DNA of 64,000 bases, from contig CAJFJV010000006.1 in the NCBI GenBank assembly GCA_904384225.1, positions 18,613 through 82,612 on the forward strand, written 5' to 3'. A program made the position numbers and the translations under genes. The DNA comes from an uncultured Oscillospiraceae bacterium. GTDB taxonomy: Bacteria > Bacillota > Clostridia > Oscillospirales > Ruminococcaceae. The notes beneath the pieces were generated by a model, which did not search any database, was not told the DNA's origin, and worked only from the letters and a program-made list of their open reading frames with translations. This document shows, one piece after another, positions 54,443 to 63,110 of the stretch; position 1 is the stretch's first letter, and each line of letters starts with the position of its first letter.

Positions 54443-55528
54443 TCAGTCGTTCAAATAAACAGGCTTACCGGTTTTCGCCGATTCATAAATTGCTTCAAGT
54501 ATCTGCGTTACGACAGCTGCCTGCTCCGGCAACACGGTAAGCGGGGTGCCTTTGGTAATGGCATTAATCCAGGTACGGCACTCAAAATCCTGCGGTTCAC
54601 CGCCCAAATCCCCTTCAAAATAATCGACGCCTCCAGATTCAAGATTGGGCTCTTCCACATACTGTTTATTGTATTTTACTCCGTTAATGCGAAGCCCGCC
54701 TTTCATGTCTGCGCCTGCTTTTGTTCCGCAGAGGGAAGTTTTCGCCTCATCTACATCAAGAGAATTCAATGCCCAGCTGGACTCTAAAATAATGGTAGCG
54801 CCGTCCTCCATTGTAATGAAGCCGAATGCAGAATCTTCAACGGTAAATTTCTCCGGATCCCAATCGCCCCATGCATTTCCGGATTCTTTTTGGTCGCCCA
54901 ATTTTTTATATGTAGTGCCTACGACCATTTTGGGCTTATAGTTGTCCATCATCCATAACGTCAAATCAAGTGCATGTGTACCAATATCAATCAGCGGTCC
55001 GCCGCCTTGCTCATATTCATTTAAGAATACGCCCCATGTCGGAACGGCACGGCGTCTAATCGCATGCGCTTTTGCAAAATAAATCTCACCAAGCTCGCCG
55101 TTTTCACATGCACGTTTTAGGTACTGAGAATCAGGACGGTAACGGTTCTGATAGCCTATAGTAAGGATTTTTCCCGTTTCCTTTGCAACCTCAACCATTT
55201 CCTTTGCTTCCGCATAGGTTTTGGCCATCGGCTTTTCACACATAACGTGTTTCCCAGCACGCATTGCGTCAATGGAAATAAAACTGTGTGAGCGGTTCGG
55301 CGTCAAAACGTGTACTGCATCGATACTCTCGTCTTTTAAAAGCTCTTTATAGTCAGTATAGACCTTTGCATCCGGAGTACCGTATTCTTTCGCCGCTTTG
55401 ACCGCTTTCTCTTCAATGATATCGCAAAACGCAACCAATTCCGCCTCTTTTACCTTTTGGAGAGCGGGAAGATGCTTTCCGTTCGCTATACCACCGCATC
55501 CAATAATACCAATCCTGACCTTTTCCAT
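54443..55528 (-). CDS. Gfo/Idh/MocA family oxidoreductase (B)
   Basis: 361 aa. NAD site GIIGCGGIANGKHLPAL (GCGGIA at 10-15), catalytic Lys in EKP at 98-100, IGYQNRYRPDSQYL and the C-terminal domain with GGGPLIDIGTHALDLTLW. AGAAGGAGAATG precedes the ATG. It starts 26 bases after the LacI regulator stop, so both are probably on one transcript. Clearly diverged from dehydrogenase A, implying a different substrate or step. Confidence 0.9.
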   Translation of the reverse strand: MEKVRIGIIGCGGIANGKHLPALQKVKEAELVAFCDIIEEKAVKAAKEYGTPDAKVYTDYKELLKDESIDAVHVLTPNRSHSFISIDAMRAGKHVMCEKPMAKTYAEAKEMVEVAKETGKILTIGYQNRYRPDSQYLKRACENGELGEIYFAKAHAIRRRAVPTWGVFLNEYEQGGGPLIDIGTHALDLTLWMMDNYKPKMVVGTTYKKLGDQKESGNAWGDWDPEKFTVEDSAFGFITMEDGATIILESSWALNSLDVDEAKTSLCGTKAGADMKGGLRINGVKYNKQYVEEPNLESGGVDYFEGDLGGEPQDFECRTWINAITKGTPLTVLPEQAAVVTQILEAIYESAKTGKPVYLND

Positions 55529-55554
55529 GAATCATTCTCCTTCTTTCAGTATAA

Positions 55555-56562
55555 TCAACGCGAAATGACCGAATCTCGTTCGATCAGCTCGTGTTCCAAA
55601 ACTATTTTCTGTGCGCGGTTGTCTTCACCGCATATTGCAGCCAATAAAAACGAAGCTGCTTTGTAACCGATTTCATAGCGAGGCTGTTTCACTGTTGTGA
55701 TACTGGGCAGATATGCCTCAGACAAAAACGCGTTATCAAACCCCATAACAGAGATATCATCCGGCACACATATGCCCGCTTCTGAAAAAGCACGCACCGC
55801 ACCTATCGCAACAGAATCTGATATGCAAAAGACCGCGTCCGGCAATGTATTCTCTTGTTGCAGCAAACGCTTAGCTGCACGCATCCCGGCATGTACGCTG
55901 AAGCCCTCTTCTATTACGTAGCGCTTATCTATCGGTATGCCTGCATACCGCAGTGCCTCGTAATAACCCTCCTTCCGGCAAAGAGCGGAGGAAAGGGATC
56001 CCCCTGCACCAAAAAAAGCAATCGAACGGTGCCCGCGTGCAATAAGATAGCTGATGGCATCAAATGCCGCTTTTTGATTATCAATTGAGACAGAGGCCGC
56101 TAAAAAGCTGCTTTGCGGCTCGCAAGCCTGCACTACCGGGATTCCGCGGCAAAGTTCCGTCAGCTTTTCCCCCGGCTGCTCTGTTGAAAGGAAAATCGCC
56201 CCGTCGATCAATTTCGTCTGCAACAGGGTGACTGCACGGCGTTCTAATTCCATATCTCCATGTGTCATGTACAGCATTACGCTGTAACCGTCTTGAGCGG
56301 CGCGTTCTTCAATCCCTTTCACTACCCGAGAATAAAATGGGTTAGAAATCGTGTTTAGAAGAACCAGAATGCTTTTGGTCGCGCCCCGCCTTAGATTCCG
56401 TCCCAACAAATTCGGGGAATAGGAAAGCTTTTGTATGGCATCTTTCACACGCGATTTTGTTTGAGACGAAACATTTTCTTCCCCGTTAATTACGCGTGAC
56501 ACCGTTGCAACTGAAACGCCCGCAAGCTTTGCAACATCCTTAATTGTGGCCGTATACCTCAC
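55555..56562 (-). CDS. LacI family transcriptional regulator
   Basis: 335 aa. N-terminal HTH with hinge: TIKDVAKLAGVSVATVSRVI, then NGEENVSSQTKSRV; then a periplasmic-binding-like sensor domain. The only standard start is GTG at 56562, but GGAG lies directly against it and a better-spaced codon would be nonstandard, so the exact N-terminus is uncertain. A palindromic operator overlaps its own transcription start. It probably represses the oxidoreductase/isomerase genes and itself until a sugar is sensed. Confidence 0.9.
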   Translation of the reverse strand: MRYTATIKDVAKLAGVSVATVSRVINGEENVSSQTKSRVKDAIQKLSYSPNLLGRNLRRGATKSILVLLNTISNPFYSRVVKGIEERAAQDGYSVMLYMTHGDMELERRAVTLLQTKLIDGAIFLSTEQPGEKLTELCRGIPVVQACEPQSSFLAASVSIDNQKAAFDAISYLIARGHRSIAFFGAGGSLSSALCRKEGYYEALRYAGIPIDKRYVIEEGFSVHAGMRAAKRLLQQENTLPDAVFCISDSVAIGAVRAFSEAGICVPDDISVMGFDNAFLSEAYLPSITTVKQPRYEIGYKAASFLLAAICGEDNRAQKIVLEHELIERDSVISR

Positions 56563-56577
56563 CTCCGCCGCACACCT

Positions 56578-56597
56578 TGATGTAATCCGTTACATCA
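56578..56597. promoter_or_regulatory. LacI-type operator
   Basis: TGATGTAA, four bases, TTACATCA: a perfect inverted repeat with the TGTAA-4-TTACA core of LacI/GalR operators. It lies just past the expected transcription start of the regulator gene, suited to autorepression. Confidence 0.75.
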
Positions 56598-56604
56598 CGG
56601 CTAC

Positions 56605-56633
56605 AGCATAGCACACTCCTTTGAGATTGTAAA
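56605..56633 (-). promoter_or_regulatory. Promoter of the LacI locus
   Basis: Minus strand -35 TTTACA, 17-bp spacer, extended -10 TGcTATGCT, immediately upstream of the operator. Confidence 0.65.
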
Positions 56634-56694
56634 GAGGGTTGGGACGCTTTTTTGGAAATTTTTTAAGAATAAACAGCGTGCCCGTTCTCTTTGC

Positions 56695-56723
56695 TTGCAG
56701 AATTTCGGGTAAACCGGTATACT
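56695..56723 (+). promoter_or_regulatory. Promoter of the zinc-ribbon membrane protein
   Basis: -35 TTGCAG, 17-bp spacer, -10 TATACT, about 38 bases before the ATG. Confidence 0.6.
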
Positions 56724-56761
56724 GTTTTATAAGGCAGATAGCTTTAGAACGGAGGATTGTT

Positions 56762-57232
56762 ATGCGGGTTTGCCCGAAATGCCAAACAGTGAATAAAGAT
56801 GAGAATGTGATATGCGCCAACTGCCAAGAATATATCGGCTCTGTCCCTGTTCATTCTGATCCGTATTACGGGAAGCGAATGATCGACCATGAACTTAAAC
56901 GCCAGCATATTCGCAATATGATTGCCTTGGGCATTTTCTTGTTCTGCTACGGCGTCTTTTTGGCCTTTTTTGCAACCGTATGTATTGCCATCTATGGTGA
57001 TTTGTATTACTGGCTTATGATGTTTCCCTGGTATGTACCGTGTCTGCTTTTGTTTATCCTGCCGTATAACCGAATCTACCAATGGATCCTCCGCAAGCGC
57101 AGAAAGCCCGCAAAACCGCTCAGTGAAGGATGGACCGTCTTTTTCCGTTCACTGGCTGTTCTTTATCTGCTTGGCCTGTGTTTGGAAATGTACAATACCT
57201 TAGCACGAAACTCCCCTATGGCCATACATTAA
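56762..57232 (+). CDS. Zinc-ribbon membrane protein of unknown function
   Basis: 156 aa. The N-terminus is a zinc ribbon: Cys4, Cys7, Cys18, Cys21 (VCPKCQTVNKDENVICANCQ). Three membrane segments follow (about 60-82, 87-107 and 130-148). The frame opens at 56639, but CGGAGG is seven bases before the ATG at 56762 and the ribbon starts there. It is probably a small membrane protein of the many zinc-ribbon types in Clostridia. It may share readthrough with pfp, 95 bases on. Confidence 0.75.
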   Translation: MRVCPKCQTVNKDENVICANCQEYIGSVPVHSDPYYGKRMIDHELKRQHIRNMIALGIFLFCYGVFLAFFATVCIAIYGDLYYWLMMFPWYVPCLLLFILPYNRIYQWILRKRRKPAKPLSEGWTVFFRSLAVLYLLGLCLEMYNTLARNSPMAIH

Positions 57233-57327
57233 ACCGATTCTGGATTCTTCAAATCCAGCATATCATACTATCGGAAAAGCCCCTATAGACTTTTGCCCGA
57301 TATTCCACTAAAAAACACGGAGGACTT

Positions 57328-58557
57328 ATGAAAAAAAACATTCTGATCGGATTATCCGGCGGACCGAGTACCGCTATCAACGCATCTATGGCCGGTGTTA
57401 TCCGCGCAGCATCTGCTTCCAGCCGCTTTAACACCGTATACGGCGCATTGCATGGCATCGCAGGCGTACTGAGCCGGGACATTATCGACCTATCCCCATA
57501 CAGCAGTGAAGAGAAGCTTCGCCTTCTGATCCAAACCCCGGCGATGGCGCTCGGTTCCTGCCGTAAAAAGCTTACAGCTGCGGATTGGCCGGCAATTGAA
57601 CAAGTCTTTCAGGATTATGATATAGGTGTGTTTTTTTATATAGGCGGAAACGATTCGATGGACACGGTTTTACAGCTTGACCGTTATTTCAAGGAAAACG
57701 GAAGCGGCGTTCAGGTGATCGGCGTACCTAAAACAATTGACAATGATCTGCCGGTTACGGATCACACTCCCGGTTTCGGAAGCAGTGCAAAATATCTTTA
57801 CCATACTATGCATGAAATCATTCGTGACAGCGAGATTTATCCCATTAAAAATGTTGTAGTGGTTGAGATAATGGGAAGGAACAGCGGATGGCTTACATTG
57901 GCAGCCGGATTAGAACACTTTATGGGCGGCGTATACCCGCAGATTGTTGCCATTCCAGAAATCCCATTTGATGAATTTGGATTTCTCAATCAGGTTAAAG
58001 AGCTGCTGAAGACAGAACATACTGTAATATGCGCAGTCAGCGAAGGGATCCGTAACCATAACGGGGATTATGTCGGCATGGAAACCAAGAGCGGTGCAGT
58101 GGATACTTTTGGGCATACGTATTTAAGCGGTGTTGGAAAATATCTTGAATTGCAGATAGCAGAAAAAATTGGATGTAAAGTGCGTTCGATTGAACTAAAT
58201 GTGATGCAGCGCTGTTCGGCACACCTTGCTTCAAAAACGGATCTTGACGAAGCAGTACAGATCGGAGAGGCAGCTGTCTCCGCCGCAGAAGCCGGCGCAA
58301 CCGGCATTATGATGGTATTTGAACGCACCAGCAACCACCCCTATGCCGTGCGGATTGCACAAACAGATGTTTCCAACGTCGCAAATCTTGCAAAAGATGT
58401 CCCAGAATGCTGGCATGACCTTTCCGACCAATCGGTACGCGATGAAATCAAGCAGTACCTTCTCCCCTTGATGCAGGGAGAGCTTGAACCGATCCGCGAT
58501 AAAACGGGCCTTCCCGTTTTTCTGGATATTCGCGGTATTCACAGCACACGCGAATGA
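57328..58557 (+). CDS. pfp: 6-phosphofructokinase, PPi-type
   Basis: 409 aa. Phosphorylates fructose 6-phosphate. The ATP-PFK motif GGDGS is replaced by GGNDS (106-110) and the next motif is PKTIDND with Lys135; a bulky Asp after the GG and this Lys mark the pyrophosphate-dependent group. MGRNSGWLTL and the fructose-phosphate site GYVGMETKSG-type residues are present. CGGAGGACTT precedes the ATG. Its stop overlaps the start of a transglutaminase lipoprotein gene. Phosphoryl donor remains to be shown. Confidence 0.88.
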   Translation: MKKNILIGLSGGPSTAINASMAGVIRAASASSRFNTVYGALHGIAGVLSRDIIDLSPYSSEEKLRLLIQTPAMALGSCRKKLTAADWPAIEQVFQDYDIGVFFYIGGNDSMDTVLQLDRYFKENGSGVQVIGVPKTIDNDLPVTDHTPGFGSSAKYLYHTMHEIIRDSEIYPIKNVVVVEIMGRNSGWLTLAAGLEHFMGGVYPQIVAIPEIPFDEFGFLNQVKELLKTEHTVICAVSEGIRNHNGDYVGMETKSGAVDTFGHTYLSGVGKYLELQIAEKIGCKVRSIELNVMQRCSAHLASKTDLDEAVQIGEAAVSAAEAGATGIMMVFERTSNHPYAVRIAQTDVSNVANLAKDVPECWHDLSDQSVRDEIKQYLLPLMQGELEPIRDKTGLPVFLDIRGIHSTRE

Positions 58558-59582
58558 AACGATTCCTGTGGGCGGTCTTAGCCGCTTTTCTCCTTACAGG
58601 ATGCGAAATCAAACAGGATGAACAAATGATACCGTCTAATAGCTTTTGGCCGGGCTGGGATTCCCCTCTCGAACAAACGCTTGCAGATGGTATCTCTTCT
58701 TTTTCTGAAAAAATCTATTTACCTGCTGAATGTAAAGATCAATTAGATATTGCGTTTTGGCATATTCTATGTGCAAAGCCGGAATTTTTCTTTCTTAATG
58801 GAGAGTACCGCTATTCTCTATCTGAGGATACGCTTATTTTCTCTCCTTCCTACACTATGACAAAATCTGAAGCACTGACATATGCCGAAAAACTGGAAAC
58901 GATTTCAGACGGACTTCTCAATGGGGTTTCTGATGCTCTTTCCACTGAAGACCGCGCCCTCTTGCTCCACGACCGCCTTCTTCACAAGCTTTCATACGAC
59001 CAAAAGCATGCGTCCCCTCTTTTGGACGCCCTTCTGGCAGGATGCGCCGATTGCGAAGGGTACGCGCGCGCTTATCAATATCTCTTGCAAAAAGCTGGTA
59101 TTCCAGCTCTCTATGTTACCGGAGAAGCCAATGGGGGCGGACATGCGTGGATCATAATGGAATGTGAAGACGGGACTTGGTACCATGTTGACCCCACTTG
59201 GGATGATGGAGAAAATACAGTTTCACGTGCTTACTTTATGCAAAATGACAGTGTATTCGGCCGTACGCACAAAATACGTCCCGCCGTTCCCGGCGCTTCT
59301 TATCCCTCCTGTACAGGGGATCCCCACCATTTCTTTGCAAAGCGGGGCATCGCCATAACAGATGCTGCCAATATGAACGAAGTGGTCCGCCGCTCTTTCG
59401 ATGAAGCAGCTTCTTCCGAAACCAACACTGTAGAATTTTGTTTCCCTTCTGGCGTATCATTGGATGCACTTTCCGTCTTAGACCCTCTTGTGTTAACGGA
59501 AGCAGAACGTCGCAGCACAACTGTCCGGACAAGAATTACAGCGAAAAACAGTTACATTGTATCTTATCAAATTGCATCTTAG
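58554..59582 (+). CDS. Transglutaminase-like lipoprotein
   Basis: 342 aa. Lipobox FLLTGC with Cys17. The transglutaminase core has all three catalytic residues: Cys167 in CADCEGYARAYQYLLQKAGI, His197 in GGGHAWIIME and Asp213 in YHVDPTWDD. Such surface proteins act as proteases or peptide cross-linkers on the cell wall. The ATG overlaps the pfp stop (ATGA), an odd pairing of a glycolytic and a surface gene. The C-terminal 90 residues are uncharacterised. Confidence 0.85.
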   Translation: MKRFLWAVLAAFLLTGCEIKQDEQMIPSNSFWPGWDSPLEQTLADGISSFSEKIYLPAECKDQLDIAFWHILCAKPEFFFLNGEYRYSLSEDTLIFSPSYTMTKSEALTYAEKLETISDGLLNGVSDALSTEDRALLLHDRLLHKLSYDQKHASPLLDALLAGCADCEGYARAYQYLLQKAGIPALYVTGEANGGGHAWIIMECEDGTWYHVDPTWDDGENTVSRAYFMQNDSVFGRTHKIRPAVPGASYPSCTGDPHHFFAKRGIAITDAANMNEVVRRSFDEAASSETNTVEFCFPSGVSLDALSVLDPLVLTEAERRSTTVRTRITAKNSYIVSYQIAS

Positions 59583-59940
59583 CAGGATGCCGCATCAATT
59601 TTACGAGAGAATAAAAGCACGAATATATCCGTTCGATTTCATTTTCTGAAAATGAAATATAATATATATTGAAGTATAAAATAATTTACAGTTCAAAAAC
59701 AGCCTGTTAAAATAAAACTGTAAAATAATAATATTCTTGTAATAAGATTCGAGAAATTTATACCGGTTCTTTCATAATATATCGATTGCTTTCAATTATG
59801 CGGCACTTCTTTACGTATTTATGTTTGTATCAGTTGATAAGGGCAATCCACATACAGTATCCGGCCTTACCAATACAGAGACTGCCACAAATGCATGTGC
59901 ATAAATAGGAGTATATTATTTCCAAGTAGGAAGTTTTTCT
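59583..59940. other. AT-rich intergenic stretch
   Basis: About 360 bases, clearly more AT-rich than the surroundings (runs such as AATATAATATATATTG near 59660). No gene, hairpin terminator or confident promoter seen. It separates two lipoprotein genes. Confidence 0.5.
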
Positions 59941-61170
59941 ATGAAAAAGATTCTATCCGCCCTTTTGGCAGCAGGTCTTATCGTTTCCTGTTTTGGCGGC
60001 TGTAATTCGGATCGCTACGCTTCGCTTCCAGATGAATACGTAGCAGGAACCGATTATCCGACATCTTTTGTCCCCCGCTATAATAAATTCCCCATTGCAC
60101 CGGGAGAGGGCGGTTATTATTTCACAATGGGCGACTTCCTATTCTTCATGGACGGTGAAAGCAAGGAGATTGCCCCGGTCTGTTCCAAACCCGACTGCAG
60201 ACACGAAAACGAGTCGGATGCAAGTCTCGCATGGCAGTGCAACGCTTATACCGGTACGTTTTCTTTCAAATTTCTTCAACTCTATGAGGAAAATCTTTAT
60301 TGCCTTTCTGCTGCAAACCAGAATGAAGAAGGGAAACTGCAAATTTCTGAATCTTCATCGCTATTAAAAGTATCGCCGGATGGAACAACACATGAAATTC
60401 TTTGTCCCATGCCCTTGAATCTTGAATTCATTGCCATTCATCGCGGCTATTTATACTATGCATATATGGCCAACGAAACAACCTGTACCCTTGCCCGCAA
60501 AAAGATGGATGCATTGGACGAGGAAGCAGAAATTGTTTTTACGCTTTCCGACGCTTATTGGGGATACTTTTTCCCAAATGGCTGGCATATTTACTTTTTT
60601 GCTTCCTCAAGCGACGATTCTCTTTCTACTGCATATGACTATGACTTACGTACACAGAACATAGAAAAGCTTTTTGACAAACAGATTATAGAAGGCATTG
60701 TCGACGGCAAGCTGCTATGCAGGGATCAAAGCTTCAATATTGGCACGGAATCCGAGACTGCATTCACTCTATATGATACAAAGACGAGGGAGTCGACCCC
60801 GCTTTGCTCTGTTTCAGTAGAACCGGAATACAGCTGGCCCGAATATGCAACGGATGGAAAACTGATCTATCAGTTCCTTTCCCCTCGCGGTTATCCAGAA
60901 AGCGAAGAATACAACCGTGATGATGGTAGACGCGTTATGATGGTCTATGACATGACCGGAAAGCGGCTTATGTCTACCGATCTTCAAAATCTTCCTGCTC
61001 CTATTTCTTTAGCGCCCGGCGACGAAAAATACGGCTTTTTCTGGTATGAAAAAGTGTACGAAGAAGGTGCCCCGCTCTGTCTTGATCTTTTGAAAAAAGG
61101 GGAGGAATTCAAAACAGAAACCATTTTTCGCCGCAGTTACGCCGGTCTTCGACCCGACCTACTCGGATAA
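59941..61170 (+). CDS. Putative beta-propeller-like lipoprotein
   Basis: 409 aa. Signal peptide with lipobox CFGGC (Cys near 21). After it come repeated short beta units with aromatic residues (GGYYFTMGDFLFFMDGESKE, LYYAYMANETTCTLARKKMD, HIYFFASSSDD), as in DUF5050-type or other propeller proteins of Clostridia. A Cys-rich loop PVCSKPDCRHE may bind metal or form disulfides. No good ribosome site is apparent beyond AAGTAGGAAG. Role unknown, probably surface-exposed. Confidence 0.75.
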   Translation: MKKILSALLAAGLIVSCFGGCNSDRYASLPDEYVAGTDYPTSFVPRYNKFPIAPGEGGYYFTMGDFLFFMDGESKEIAPVCSKPDCRHENESDASLAWQCNAYTGTFSFKFLQLYEENLYCLSAANQNEEGKLQISESSSLLKVSPDGTTHEILCPMPLNLEFIAIHRGYLYYAYMANETTCTLARKKMDALDEEAEIVFTLSDAYWGYFFPNGWHIYFFASSSDDSLSTAYDYDLRTQNIEKLFDKQIIEGIVDGKLLCRDQSFNIGTESETAFTLYDTKTRESTPLCSVSVEPEYSWPEYATDGKLIYQFLSPRGYPESEEYNRDDGRRVMMVYDMTGKRLMSTDLQNLPAPISLAPGDEKYGFFWYEKVYEEGAPLCLDLLKKGEEFKTETIFRRSYAGLRPDLLG

Positions 61171-61397
61171 AAAGCAGTGCAAGGAAAAACAGAGCGGTTA
61201 CGCTATAGTAGATAGAACAAGCTAAAACAGACTGGCTGCGGCTGACCTGTGTCTTCCTCTGTTTTGATTTAGATTTAGTCTGTTCCATCTGCAATTCATT
61301 TATCATGTGAGAAAAACAGTCTATTTATAGAGTTTCTCCAATGCATGCGTTTTGATGTGACCACAAAAAGTTAGACCATCTTTAGCAGTAAAATTGC

Positions 61398-61490
61398 TCA
61401 AGCAGCCCAAAAGGCTTGTTGCCTGTAAATTGCAGGCGGCAAGCCTTTTTAACTTTATTCTGAAGCGACGATTATGACAGTAATCCAAAT
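61398..61490 (-). pseudogene. OrfB 3' fragment of the IS3-family element
   Basis: The last codons read KGLPPAIYRQQAFWAA and stop at 61398-61400, the standard IS150-group OrfB ending. Just upstream NRRFRIKLK is in another phase, showing a one-base insertion in an A-run. The same bases form a 17-bp hairpin (61411-61447, two non-Watson-Crick pairs) with T-runs on both strands, placed between two convergent genes. Confidence 0.75.
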
Positions 61491-61555
61491 TATCAGCCAG
61501 TCCTTATTTGAAGCGCTTCATGAATTGGAATTTTTGCAAGGCTGCCAGCATTTTT

Positions 61556-61678
61556 TGCTCGCTGCATTTCAAATCTTTGCATGATACCCCTTATACTCAG
61601 GCCTTCCTTTTGCACCGATTCTACAATCGTTTACTCAAATTCCGGTGTATATCGTTTGTTTGGTATTTCTTTTGGCAT
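61556..61678 (-). pseudogene. OrfA 5' fragment of the IS3-family element
   Basis: Begins MPKEIPNKRYTPEFE, the typical OrfA start, then an in-frame TAA (61631-61633), then TIVESVQKEGLSIRGIMQRF in the same frame before homology ends. The helix-turn-helix part is partly kept. Confidence 0.75.
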
Positions 61679-61818
61679 AATAAAGCACCCCAATTGTTAT
61701 CTGTATGCCATACCGTCTAACAATTGGGGTGCAGTTCATTTTACATCAGAGAAGATTATATTTTTTTGTGTGGGTATAAAAAACGGGTATTTCTAATTCG
61801 ATTTGTTCTTTTGCGTCA

Positions 61819-62937
61819 TTAATCAGCCAGAACGCCTTTAAAATAAATCTGCTCGAACTCGAGATCGCGATTCATCACAATCAAATCTGCATCTAAATTG
61901 ATATCAATGCTGCCAATTTTCTTTTCCATACGGATTGATTTGGCAGGATTATATGTCGCAGCTTTCAATGCGGTCTCCAGCGGGATGCCAAATTCCACCG
62001 CTTTTCTCATGCAATCAGCAAGGTTGGTTGCAGAACCTGCAATGGTCCCATCGATAAGCGTTGCTTTTTTATTGTTCATAAAAACCTTTTGGCCGCCCAG
62101 TTCATATTCGCCGTTCGGCATACCGCACGCGCTCATAGAATCTGAAATCAAGCAGACACGATCCTGCATCAGCTTAAATGCAGCACGGATAGCCGGCCCT
62201 TCAATATGGATGCCGTCACAGATCAGCTCTGTAAATACATTCGTATCAGAAGCAGCGCCAATTACACCCGGGGAACGGTGCGTCAAGCCGTTCATTGCAT
62301 TGTACAGATGTGTAATATGCGTCGCCCCGCAGCGGATAGCAGCCATTGCCTCGTCATAATTTGCAGCCGTATGGCCAATGGAAACCTCCACCTCATCTTT
62401 TACCTCACGGATAAAATCAAGAGCGCCCGGAAGCTCTGGCGCAAGGTCACACAGCTTCACTACATTGCCGGACAATTCATTTAAATGTCGGAACAATGCC
62501 ACATCAGGGTTTTTCAGGCAGTCTGCACGCTGCGCGCCCTTTTTGCTTTCACAGAAGAACGGCCCTTCCATATTGATTCCCACTATAGCAGCACGTTTTG
62601 GTTTTCCCGCCATATACTCTTTGACCGTCTTAAAAACGCGCTCAATTTGCTCCACTGGAACTGTCATAGATGTTGCACAGAAAGATGTAATGCCCGCTTT
62701 TCCCTGTGTATCAGACATCACATCAAAGGCTTCTATGGTAGCATCACATGCATCTGATCCACCGCAGCCATGCGTATGGATATCAACTAAACCCGGGATC
62801 AAGTATTTTCCCGTAATATCCACTACGTCTTCCCCGTCAATATCGCCGATATTGACGATTTTCCCATTTTTTACTTCAACACTGGTTTTTACAAAATGGA
62901 AACTCTTATCCAGCACGAAGCCATTTTTAAAAATCAA
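61819..62937 (-). CDS. nagA: N-acetylglucosamine-6-phosphate deacetylase
   Basis: 372 aa. Removes acetate from GlcNAc-6-phosphate in amino-sugar use and wall recycling. Metal and catalytic residues are visible: DIHTHGCGGSDACD, Glu in GINMEGPFF, His in SIGHTAANYDEA, His in THLYNAMNGLTHRSPG and the catalytic Asp in CLISDSMSACGMPNG. The start is TTG at 62937 with AAAGGGTG eight bases upstream. No nagB adjoins in the window. Confidence 0.95.
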   Translation of the reverse strand: MIFKNGFVLDKSFHFVKTSVEVKNGKIVNIGDIDGEDVVDITGKYLIPGLVDIHTHGCGGSDACDATIEAFDVMSDTQGKAGITSFCATSMTVPVEQIERVFKTVKEYMAGKPKRAAIVGINMEGPFFCESKKGAQRADCLKNPDVALFRHLNELSGNVVKLCDLAPELPGALDFIREVKDEVEVSIGHTAANYDEAMAAIRCGATHITHLYNAMNGLTHRSPGVIGAASDTNVFTELICDGIHIEGPAIRAAFKLMQDRVCLISDSMSACGMPNGEYELGGQKVFMNNKKATLIDGTIAGSATNLADCMRKAVEFGIPLETALKAATYNPAKSIRMEKKIGSIDINLDADLIVMNRDLEFEQIYFKGVLAD

Positions 62938-62983
62938 TTTATTTCACCCTTTCGAAATCTTTGCCCATTGGGCTGTTATCCTT

Positions 62984-63012
62984 ATTTTACAGCAGTTGAA
63001 CCCGCTTTGCAA
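62984..63012 (-). promoter_or_regulatory. Promoter of nagA
   Basis: Minus strand -35 TTGCAA, 17-bp spacer, -10 TAAAAT, about 45 bases upstream of the TTG start. Confidence 0.6.
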
Positions 63013-63110
63013 GAGGTTCGTAAAGTATTTTTACTATTATTATGCGACAATTAAAGCAGATCTATGTAAGATATGCAGCTTTTATCTAAAATTCGGTATC
63101 CGGATTACTT

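Larger units (their letters stand above)
61358..61738 (-). mobile_element. Internally deleted IS3-family (IS150-group) element
   Basis: Both ends survive: TGACCACAAAAAGTTAGAC at 61358-61376, and, inverted, TGAACTGCACCCCAATTG then TTAGAC at 61738-61715. Between them, read leftward, are the start of OrfA and the last codons of OrfB, with about a kilobase of transposase missing. Only 381 bp remain, flanked by no obvious target duplication. It cannot move by itself. Confidence 0.8.

Noticed and set aside
61109..61306. Minus-strand 65-aa frame with a hydrophobic stretch after the 59.9-kb lipoprotein gene
   Set aside because: It lacks a ribosome site and half of it is antisense to the lipoprotein C-terminus. 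An inverted repeat (AAAACAGAG/CTCTGTTTT, 75-base loop) in the region explains part of its sequence.
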